DNA from: Phoebastria nigripes
Lineage: Eukaryota; Chordata; Aves; Procellariiformes; Diomedeidae
Direction of reading: 5' to 3'
DNA: 64,000 bases
NCBI GenBank assembly: GCA_035582835.1
Contig: JAYKAV010000289.1
Coordinates: 709,520 to 773,519, forward strand
Both the position numbers and the translations under genes were made by a program. Positions 44,301-56,300 of this stretch are shown here, in pieces. Numbering within the stretch: the stretch's first letter is position 1; each line of letters opens with the position of its first letter. The notes under the pieces were generated by a model. That model did no database searches. It had not been told where the DNA came from and saw only the letters and a program-made list of their open reading frames with translations.

Positions 44301-47300
44301 CCTACCATTTTGTATTTACTTTTTTTTTTTTTTTAATTAAGAAGATGCGCTTTAATCAAATCATTTGACTCAGAAACTTTGTGCATTTTCGGAGTCTGTA
44401 TTATACAGCCAGATCAGATGGTATAAAAGCTTGTGACCTTAAAGGTTGTCAAGCATGTCAGGAATTTAAAGCCAATGTCTGGAACATGTCAGACTAAGTA
44501 GCAAGGCTGGTTCAGTCGAGACACTACTTTTCCCAGAAGAGTAGCAGTTGGCTTTATTTCAAGGGTAACTTAAGCCACTGTCTGGGGCTCACAGGCTCAC
44601 CTGAACACCAAGCTTGCTCTCTGAACTGCTAACAGCTGGCTTCATGCATTCCCCTTCTAACTGGCTGCTTCTCTTAACTTTCCCCAGCTGACCTTCAAGT
44701 TGCCATTGTCCAATTCACCACCTTCTGCTAGGGTGGGTACAAACACCACCCCTGCTCAATGGGTTTCTCAATGAGACTCCACAAAAACTGAGTAACCAAA
44801 ATGCTGAACAGATACAAGCAGGAAAAGTCACCGTATTTTCACACTTGGTATGTTCAGTCACCCTCTCATATCGTATAACATTCTTTTAGCAGACCAATGT
44901 CACAATGTCTTTCAATCTACTGCTCCAACTCCTTAGAATATAGACTTTCTGATCCTCGGAGGCCTCACTGAAAGCCTTTTACTAAGAGGATGTCTTGATG
45001 GGATTTTGCGCCTTCCTTTAAAAACAAGAGTTAAGTCTTGCCCCCACTGTCAGAAGCAAAGTCTTACAATGATCAGTGTGATCTACCCTCACATCCCAGA
45101 AGTATTATGGCTACCTGTTGAATCATCAGTTCAGCCATTTCCAGTTTCTTATGCAAATCCTCCATATCCAACTTCATAGCTGAGTTCTTGGAAACCAGGG
45201 AGTGAACTTTCTCTGACAGCTCCGAATTCTGCTGCTTTATTTCCTCACTACTTTTGCTGAAACAAACAAACAAAAAATTAAAGTGGCATCACTATATGTA
45301 CTATGAGTTCGCTGATGTCCATGTCATAAATTTACAATCCAGTTCTTCATAGCAGCTAGAATCACAGAAACATCACATCTAGTGACTTTTTTTTTTTTCA
45401 TATTAATATTCAACCTCCCAAGTCACCACCTGTGCCCCTTGTTATGTTTTGTGGCTCTACTGTGGAGAGTAGTGTTACAAGCAGAATGGACTTACCTTCG
45501 TTTGTACAGTTCCAGTTTCAGGTTGTCTCGCTCCTTCACTAACTCTTTATTATGCTGGAGAAAAAGGAAATTCTTAANTCATTTACAGACTTTAGCCAAA
45601 CAAGTAAGATGTTCAAAAAATACTTCATTTCACCTTTAGCAGATCAGCTAAAGTGGAAAAGGTCATAACTTTGGCAAAACCCTCAGGACAGGTTTGCTTC
45701 GAACCTCCTGAATTTGCCAGGAATAAGTCTGCTCAGTCTTTTCAAATGTAATGCTACTAACGGAACATGAGGTTATTTCTGCAAACTTCTGGATTAATAT
45801 CAATAGTAAAGTGTCTGTTTGATGGAGACCCTCCTGGGACAAGGTCTCAGTGAGGCTTCTGTTGTATGGAGCTGGCAAGACTAATGAAGTAAGGTGCCAG
45901 ATCTGAAGACAGCAACTGGACCATATGATTAGTGGTCACAGAAACCTGAATGAAGTTTGCCTTGATCATGGAGAATACAGGGCTTTACAAGGCTAATTAA
46001 CGATTAACAAGGTTAATTTCTGCCTCTTCTCTAAGCAGGGACTACAGACTTTGCAGTAGTGTAGTGACAAGCAAATAGCCAAAGGCAGAGCTGCTGGTTA
46101 AGCATAAACAGAGGTGACTCTTACCTTCTCTGACTGTTTTTGCTGCATAGAGATGGAGGACAAAGTACGTTCTAGCTCTGATACCCTCTGGCGAGATGAA
46201 TGTAAACGAGCAGCAAGGTTTTCAGCTTCTCCTGAACAAGTCAGAGCAGAGTCAGGTGAGGCTAGACCACAAAGAGCTTTTTGGAACTGGCTGAACAGCA
46301 CTTTCTACTTTGTCAACAAGCTCTTAAGGCAGCACAGAGCTTTGTAAATCAGTAGACCTGGTTCCACTCCTAGCTCTACAGGTGAATCACTAGCAACTCT
46401 GGGCAGTAAAGCTCTCTGTCACTACCTTCCTCACTTTTAGAGGGAGATGATGAAACTTCCTTTACAGAACAACAGACCATATGTTGTTTGGGGTTTTTTT
46501 TTCCTAATAGAATAAAATTGCTCAAATTTAGTTCAGAATGAAAGGCTCGGGTAAAACCTACATTAACATGACAGCTGTGTGGGAGGGAGGGCGGAGAAAA
46601 GGGAAAAAAGTTTTAAAAGAATCAGAATAAAGTCAGAAAGGAACAGTCTGGGGTAGTCACCAGCCCCAAACAGGGCTGACAGGGCTTTAGTGATGCACAA
46701 AAGAACCTCAACTGCCATGGGATCAACAGGCTCCCATTTGGGGGCAGCCATGATGACAGAAGCAGTGACGGTGCCAAGTATTGCTCATTAAGGAGTCAGT
46801 GAGTGTTGTGAGCTGGCTGCCAGCAACTATCATGCCTGTGACTTGAAATCCACAGTTTAACCAACAGCTTGAGCTGGAGTGCTCACAGTCAATTACCTGA
46901 TTTCTGCCGTGCAGCTTGTTGAGTATGTCCAAGGGCTGTCTGCAACTCAGACTTCTCAGAAACTAGAATTCCAATAGTCTGGATATGAACCTTTGGGAAA
47001 GGAAAATCAGCTCAGCGCAAAACTTCTTTGCTTGTAACTGCAACATCACTGTTGCCACAAAAGGATAATTCAGTAAAGGTAAAAAGCTCCTGCAGTCAGG
47101 TAGTCTGGCTGACTGACTCCCAGTTTTCCTGAAGGCACGGACTCATGGCTTCGAGGATAAAGACTATGAATGGTCAGTAATCCAGAAAACAGCAGAAGCC
47201 AGGTGATATTACTGTAATGGAGGCTCTGCCTTACCTGTAGCTGTTCCCTCAGTGCTGCTTGCTCTTTAGACAATTTCTGTTCAAACTCCTTCTTTTCCTG

Positions 47301-50300
47301 TATAAACAAACGATGCCTATTCAGCACAAAAATGTAAATAGTTAACCCTTGTTGTTTTATGTCAAACTAAAAAAGCAGTGATTCATTGGTAGTACTTCCA
47401 GCATCTAAATGATACCAGTATTTTTAAAGACATATTTCAGTCCATTATTTGAACTACTTCATTATTTATCCATCCTAGAATGGCAATGACAGCATAGTGC
47501 AATCACTGCTAGCATAAATGTGGCAGTGTTTGGAATGCAAACTACTGGCAAGGACTTAAACTGTAATCTCCTGCCTCCACTGCAGTCCTCCAATCCTTGA
47601 GCATTTAAATATTAGCTTTTGTCAATGTAAGAACGCTACCTGCCAGGCCTAACTCATGAAGTCAAAATATTCAACCTTATGCTACAAACGAAACTGAATC
47701 TAACATAAGACAAGATCACATAGGCCTGTGCCACAGTCCATTATGCTTTCTAGTCCTCAGAGAAACAGACACCTATTTCTGTATATATCCAAAAATAGGA
47801 CACACTTTACCTTCTCCAGCTGATTCACTGCTTCTTGGTTCTGCTGTTTCTGTGGAAGAAAATTGATGCGCCGGTATTAAGAGAAAATATTCTCATACTG
47901 CTGAAACACATTTTCGCTTTAATGAAGCAGGATACATGCCCAATTAATGCAAACAGAATTTCCATTATCCTTTCTGTAGAAGACTAGGAAGTTCGTCTCA
48001 GCTATTAAAAATAATAGATTTGGGGCTCCCTTCACTAATATACTTTATATNCCAGATATGTTTTTCATTGCTCAGTACATTACCACAGTTCTTCTCAAAC
48101 ACCACTACTGAAACCCCTGTATGTTTATATCTGAGCATCCACCAACTTCAGTTAAACTTGCATCCCACATCTATGAAATTATTGTAGTAATCTTGGAGTA
48201 TTAGGATAATCACCAAAAATGCTTTAAAAAAAAAACCACACAAAAAAAACCCAAAACACAAAACCCATAGTCTTTTCCTTTAATTGAGACCTTAGACCTT
48301 TATCCCACTTAACAACTGGCCTTTAAGTCATGCAGAGCTGCACTTACGTTGGCAGGCTTCTGCAAAAGCTGGTATGAGAAAGAGCTGAAGCCAAATGCAA
48401 AGAAAAGGGATAATTCTGTCCTAGCCAATTTCAATCCTATGGGTGAAGTGTCCCTTCCAACTTGATTCCCTTCTATGATTCTAAGTATTTGGAGATTTGT
48501 TGACTGTACATAATGCATCTTTAGATATGGGGTGAAGGAGACAGGCTGCCACACAAACTGTGCTGCTGTGTTTGCCATTTGCTGTTGTTGTTCCCCTGGC
48601 AGTTTTCTCACAGATGCCTCGTAAGGAACTACATAATTAGTACTTTTTCCCCTTGGCCAAGCTGTTTCTTTACTACTACTACTTCAATGCATTTTGAAAC
48701 ATGACTGCAGATGGAAAAGTGATGAGTTAGAGGTTTTGATTCTAGCAATGCCTTTGCACAACATAACCAGGAAAAGCAAAGGCAAGACCACAAATGCAGC
48801 AAAGGCCCTGCATAATGCCAGGCAAACAGAAAAGCAGGCAAACAAGGAGAATCCTGGGGCAGTGCGCTATACCAGGTACCTCTGCAGCCCAGCTAAAAGA
48901 CAAAAAGAAACAGAATGGAACAAAAGTAACCCAAAACCAAAAGTAAAACAACAAGAGGGGTCATGGGGTACACTGGGAAATGCTGAACTTTGGGAAAAGT
49001 GTAGTTTGAGAGAGGAACAAAATGGGGAAAAGTATTTCACACAAGAAAGGCTCTTTTCAGACTGAAACAAGTCCACTTAGCTGCATTTCTTGCAGTGTTA
49101 AAGCTGAAGGCTGAAAAGCAGCAGCGGGAATCCATGCAGGCCACAGGACAAAGCAGTTCATTCATCGTGCCAAGAGAAGCTGAGGATATGATCAGAAACC
49201 AGCCCCAGGCTCTCTCTTAGACCTATTGCTCCCACTCTGCTGATATATTTAGAACAGCATCACCACCTGCAGAAACAGGTTTTCACACTGCTGCCAGCAC
49301 CAGAATTCTGTATTTCAGGGATTCAGACCAGGACCAGAAATAGCTGTTTTATCAGGATGCTTATCATCCAAGGAAAGCATGATGAGATCAACAGCGCACA
49401 CTGAAATGGAAACAACAAAACTCTGTTTCTTGTCCTCAGATGTGCCAATATATTCACAAGTGGCCTTAGAATTTGATCCTCTTAACAGGTTTTCCATACA
49501 GCCCATTTTGTTCCTTACAAAGTGCAGTGTAAGCAGCCTTCCTTGTGGCACTATGAGAGAACCCATAACCTTGCAGACACCCAGAGAGCATGGAGGAGCA
49601 GCAAAGACAATGTCAAATTGGTCGGTTGGATTGTTTCTTACCAATTCCTCTATCTTTGTAACGAGCTGTTTGTTAGTTAGATTGCTGGAATCCAGGGCTA
49701 CTGCCAGCTCCTGGTAACGTGTCTGATGGGCACATGCAGACAGGAGAAAAAGGAAGGAGCAGAAGAGGAGGAGGGAGGAAAAAAGCAATAATTAAAAAGG
49801 ACAGAAAAATAAATCATTATCACAGTTTGATATAATCAGATTCTCCAAACAAAACAAAATCTACGGTTTCAACAAAAGCAGCTGGAACTTCAACATATTT
49901 TATCCATTTCTGCCAAGCCTTCATTTTGACATAAAAGTGAATCAGAAATAAGAACTGCAGTTGCAGGGAAGCCAGATTATCCCCAGTCCCCAAACTGAAA
50001 ACACCTCCAATACCTGCCTCCTACTGTTGACCACAGCTACCCAACTACAGCACAAGACCACACTAGACAGTGATGCATGTGAACTGTGCATTCAATTAGG
50101 TCTCATTAACACTGCTGTAAGCACAGAGTCCCAATAAGTGATCAACAGTAGCAAATAAGAAAGAGGAAAAAAAAAAAAAAGATAGACTGAGAACAACTTA
50201 CTTCCATTTCCTTAATATTTGTGGAAGAAACAGCACTTTCCCCATTCACATACGACGTAGACTAGAAGTAAACCAGTCAAGTAAGTCAGTTTTATTCCCC

Positions 50301-53300
50301 AAGGCACCAAATCACTATTAAGTAAGAACTGACTATCATATATAGCACCTTTCACTTCAAAGCAGCACAGACAGGTACAGAAAACATACTTTTCTGGCTA
50401 AGGATAGATGCAGACTTCCCCTGTGACAAACTGATGTGAATTATGCAGATTGACTTCAGATTCTTTTCCACTAAATCAAGAATACATCTTTCCATGAATA
50501 CATGCTGTTCATTCATCCCACTCTGCTTTTCTTCCTACTGCTGAAATTTTACATTCCTAAACCAGGAGGTTTTGCTTCTCAACACTTAAATATCTTGTTG
50601 TTTAGTAGGATGACTGCAGACACCTCTGAGATTGAAGAGTGTTTTCTTAAGCTGACTGCTTAAGCTCCACATCAAACATCAAGAGAATTAATAGGACAAA
50701 TGGATCAAAATGAGGCTGTACCTGAGAAACTAGGCCATTGAGTTGTTCAGACAACTGGCGGAGACTTTCTGTTGATGAAAAAGACCTGGGAACAATGAAA
50801 GACCTTGCAATGAAAATTTCTCCCAGAGAACTGCCCCAATCAGAACTGCACTGAGGAGGAATAAAACCTTAATTTGTTGGGACACTTTGGGATCCTGTTG
50901 CAAACCTGTTTGATAAACTAACACAGACACTCACCTGTTCTCATCCAAAGCATTTTTATGATCCTCAGCTTCATGAATCTGTGGATTGAAACACAAAAAT
51001 TTACAAGCCTGTAAAGAAGATGGGAGTCACATTTGTGAATGTGTCACTAAGACTTGATTGCATCTGGGCTCAGGTTCCACAGTACCTGTAATTACTGCTT
51101 CCCAAAGAAAGATGAACTTAAAACCACCAGCTCAGTCCTGGCTTACACGTAATTTCTGAGTGGTGTGAGCCCGGGTTTCTTGGAATGGAGAAACTTAAGT
51201 TCTACAGGCTTTACGTTTGCTGTTACTATTTATCAGTATAATCAATGCTTTGCTTTTCTGGGAAAAACTTCAACTGAATCTTTAAGTAGTGAAAGGAAAT
51301 GCAGATTGATCTGACTGGAGACCTTCTGTCTTATTAAGGGCACTTTCTGCTAATGAAATAGGAGAGAAGGGGAAGGAAAATAGCAGGTTTGGGAGATGCA
51401 GGGGCATGTGCACGCTAGTACTCTCTCTGCTCTCACAGACAGATGATGACTAGATGGAGAGTGGAGAATGTAGTATTTTTAACAGGAGAAAATCTGAACT
51501 AGTCAGGTGATATTTATGAAGATCGTCTTTCTCAGAAAAAATGTGGTATCGCTAACCAATATTCAATGGTTCAATGGCAATATTCATGATGATTCACAAA
51601 CCTGTGTCAGCTGCATGCTCCCAGGAGCAGGCAGAACAGAACCACAACTAGGTAGACTGTTGCTGTTAGATAGCACAGGGACATCGGTAGCAAGCTGTTC
51701 AGCATTACGAGTGGCAACATCACTGTCAAAGTATGCCTGTCACAAAACACATCACAGGAATTACAGCCTTCGTGCAAAATGAATGAAAACACACATGAAC
51801 ACATCACCTTGTGATCTGCCTGTGAAAACCAGGCAGAGGTGAACAATCAATCATTTAGAAACATGTGGAAGGGAATCTGTGTTCTCCCCAGAGCAAACAG
51901 GTGACTGCATCAACCCACAAACAAACACTGACCCAGACCCATGCCCTCTCAGACCCAGTCTGAAGAACCGGTGTCCCATAATCAAACTCGCTTCTTTATC
52001 ACGGGGCAATAATGTCACCCAACTCTAAGTTCACACACTAGATTTACTGCAAAGGATTCACCAAAAAGCGAGCGAGGGCACAGCCAGATGGTAGTCTCTC
52101 TGCTTTGAAAAGCACTACCTTCAAGATGTGTCTGGGGAAAACACGGATCACTGTATGCAAATTAAGATGGAAAAGAACAGGTTAGTGACTACGTGAAAAC
52201 TGGGTTAGTCAAACGCAAATGCTCCGTCTAAAACTCAGTGAAGTTTGTGGCATGCCAGGAACCACAAGTTTAGAAGCAAGACATTTATGAACAGGCCAAA
52301 CTCAGCGTGGCTGGGAGCAGGTGCCTGTGGCCCTGCTGGAGCTATGAATCCCATGACTAGAAGAATCTAAATAGAAAAGAGAAGGGCCAAAAAACTATTT
52401 CTGGACAGCAATGCAAGTTCTCATCCAGCCTTCGTGGGAGGATGAATAGCATCTGGTGACACCTCTACCAAGCCACAGTGAACTGGACAATGTCATCTAT
52501 CTTGTACAGCATCAGAGAGCCATAAAGGCCCAGAGCAGTGTTCTAGTGTTTTATGGCAATTTGTTTTATTTCATTATCCAGCTCCGGTAAGTCATCATTT
52601 AACAACGCTACGAAGCAAATGAGATAATCTTTCAATATTCAACCCCACCAATATATTGCAGCTCTCTGCTACTGCATCTGAAAGAGCTCCCTCTTACTTC
52701 AGTCACTTCCCTCTTGGCACTTCACAGGAAACAAGAAATCTCTCTCTTGGCATTCCCTGTTTACCTGCTCAGCACTTCATCCATGAATCAAGCAGCAAGA
52801 ATACAGTAACAGTGAAGACAGATTTAATGAAAGCAATAAGCTGGAAGACTGCAGCGGGAAACAAGTAGAATTTCCTCAATTTCTTTTTAGCGGGACAGAT
52901 ACTTGTGCTCTCAAGGAGCAATATCTGTTAGGTGCTTATAGGAAGGTCAGGAATTCCCTTACTTCCTCCAGCTACAGGTTACTTCACCTTTATGGGTTCA
53001 GACACTCATCAATATAGAACATCAGATGGACAGAAGGAATATCTTCCCCACTACATCTCAAAAATGTTTCCTTAATTTTTTCTGATCAGGACATTCTTTT
53101 TGCTTAATGCTTCAAGATGCAAAAACCAGTAATGTGCCTTAAGCACAAGAACTCCTTCCTTCTTCTGCCACTATAAGCAGTTTCAAAATAAATTAAAAAA
53201 AAAACCAAAACAAAACAACTATTTGAACAGCTGAATTTGCTGGAAACAGAGAGTTAGGAGCAAAACACTTATCTGGAAATTATGCATTGTGAGGTTCTAA

Positions 53301-56300
53301 TAATGTAGATTAAAAAGTTAGTAATTCTGCTCAGCTTAGCATATAGTAGGATCCATTTGCTTTCACACAAAGGCTCCTATTTTGTTGGGTTTTCTGTGTT
53401 TCAGAGCCAAGAAAGCTGAAGTGGGTGAGATGGGAGGGGTCTGCCTCACATTAAGACACCAATGGCAGCAGTAGCTCAGATGCTAACGATCAGCTTTTCT
53501 GCCCTATTAGCATCAAGTGAGTTTCTGAACAGCATTTTCCTGACTCAGGATTTTTACAAGACGGCAACTGGAAAGAGAAATCTTTCTTTCATTACATATT
53601 GCAATTAAAGATTAGTTTTCAAATTATTCCTAAAACCTCAGACACAATAATCCACAAATTCTAACAGCCAATCGGATCAAAATGTTATCTCTCCATGCTA
53701 AGGAAGCAGAGGGAAAAAAAAAAAAAAAGGGAAAACAAGAATGAATAGAAGCAGTAAGTTCTCCATTTTCAGAACAGGACTAAAACTGTAGACACAGGTA
53801 GGTCTTCACTGCAACAGCAAATGCCATCTCAGCAACAGCACTGGACCACCCATCTTCATCTCACCCTCCAATGTGAAACAAGTCTCCTTCTCCGAGATCT
53901 AACTTACACTGCGTTTACGAGTATTAAGTNAAAACAGTCCCCATGACAAGAGTGAAACTTCAATCAAAACATGCTTTCTGATGCTAGACAGGCACATCCA
54001 GCACCCACAAAGCTTGCAGTAAGTCTTCATGTCACTCAAGTTCTACTGATACACAACCTACACATACAAGGTCCAGTTGGAGGAACTTTCTGCTGTTTAC
54101 TCTCTGTGTNGGACAGAACAGCTGCTGCGTTATCACCCAAAAAAAGGAGAAAAGGGTTACAAAGGCAATTCAGAGTGAACTCCATCCCATCTTGCAGGTT
54201 TCACTGCATCTCTCTGGTACNCCTGGTGATTACTATAGTTACATTTATTGCTGGAGACACATGGACATATGTAAATATAATAATGAGTTACTTTATAACA
54301 ACTAGATTGAAACAATGCTAGGGAAATAAGCTACCAAAATGATGCAAGTGAAAATGAAAAGCAGAGCTTTGGTACAACAAAATTGGAAGAAAATTCTGGG
54401 CTACAAAATTTGACTTCCCTGAGTTTCTATCACAATTTGAGCCTTATTTAAATAAACTGTCTGAAATACATTTTTTAAAAAGGCTGTTTATGTTTGCTCC
54501 TGAACACATTTCTGTCGCTTACTGACATATGTCCTGCCCTCTCCTCTTCAGAAGCTTGGGAATATGAAGACGCTAAAGCCCGTAAATGCTTGAAGTATCT
54601 GACTTCCTGCCTAAAAATATTTAAACCCATGGTACTTGCCAGACTGTACATCACCTGTGCAAGTTTCANCGCCTGTCATAAAATGGGTTGGCTGGAATAA
54701 CTAGACAGCTTACTCAGGGCAGCTGCTTGCCTGGAGATGAGCAGAAACATGCCCTTCAGAAACAAGGCTCTAGGAAATAAAGCAATGATGTGCAGAACAG
54801 GAGAAATACAGACTAAAAAAACACTACCTCTTCCTAGCGCAGTTTTCCTCAGCNGTTCAGTTAGTTTATTGCCTCACCCCAAATTCCTGGTTTTCCTCAA
54901 AGCTCAGCTGTCTCAAGGAAGAGTTTTTGACAAGGTTCACTTTTTCACATGTTAAGTTTGACACAAACCAGAAGGAAACAAGCACTTACGAGCAATGGAA
55001 ACGCATGGTAACAAATAGCTCCATGTTAATAAAAACGGCAACAAAACTCAAGCAACTGACAGTGGACATGTCAGGACAAGGCTCCATCCGAAAAATCGAG
55101 GTCAGTGTAAACAGAACCCAAAGCATGCAGTAGGGAGAGCGAGTCGCTGCGAGGGACACGAGCACTGCCTCACCTTCCTCTTGTCCAATGAGGGTATGGC
55201 TACCCCATTGGAGCGGTTAAGGTCTGACACCAGCACCTTCAGAATGTTCTGAATCTAAAGGAGGCGAAAGAAAAGGGGAAAGAGAAACGGCTCAGAAAAG
55301 GACAGAGAGAAAACGTCAATCAAAGGTAGCCAAAGAAACCGGCATCCTCCAGCTCGTTAGGCGCACGCACCTCAAAACAGCAGCTCTGGACACACCCAGG
55401 GTTGGGTGACAGCATTGTATGATCAGACACCGCTTCGGCACACACCCTGACTCTAGCGTGCACCTTCCAGTAGAGGTAACTATTGTAGCACACACTTTGT
55501 ACACTGGCAACACAGGCATCTACACCATTCATATATTACACCGGCATAACCCTCTCCTGGCTCTAGTCATGTTGTTCAGGAAACCAAAGAACAAGAAGGT
55601 GGCATTGATTTGGGAGAAAGAATGAGACACTCACGTTCTCTGGAGGCTGCCGGTCATCGTTGGTGGGAGTCTCGGGTCTACTGCCTTCTTTACTTTTTCG
55701 TTTTTTCTTGGTTCCTGCAGTTGCTCCAGGGCTATTCTTCTGCTGATATTCCTTCAGCTGTAAAAAAAGAAGATACTCTGAAGTCCAAACAGAATATGCC
55801 TTCTATGAGTATAATGTCAAAAAAAACCCAAACCCCACTGGGTAAAAAGACCGATCAAGTGTAAGGACAAGAGAAATGCCCTTCAAAGAGTTTGTCCCTC
55901 CGGGGGAGGGGGGGGGATCAAAACAGGTCCAGAGAAGCCTGAAGTAAGAACTAGTGCGATGGGCTGACAAGAGGCTCAGAGTTGTAAACGTTCAGCTTTT
56001 GCATACAGCTAATGATGTTCTGGGAAACAGCTGATACTCCATACTGCAACTAAAAGGAGATTAAAAGAAATCTTTTTGGGTTTTTTTAGGGTTATAACTA
56101 AGAGCAGTAAGGAAAAATTAATAAAGGGCAATTAATCCTGAATGCAAAGTGAAAAAGCGGTGCCTGATAGTAAGATCTTCCACTCTGTGAAAGATTTTAA
56201 GAAGGAAAACGACAATCCCCGCAGATAACACATTAATACAGATACTGTAATAACTGTGAACTAAGGGAGAAGCAATCTACAACTGATTTTTAAATCCTAT

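Noticed and set aside
49315..49788. 157-codon minus-strand open frame
   Set aside because: Only [19 protein letters not shown] (49642-49722) is exon; the rest is intron read-through on both sides.
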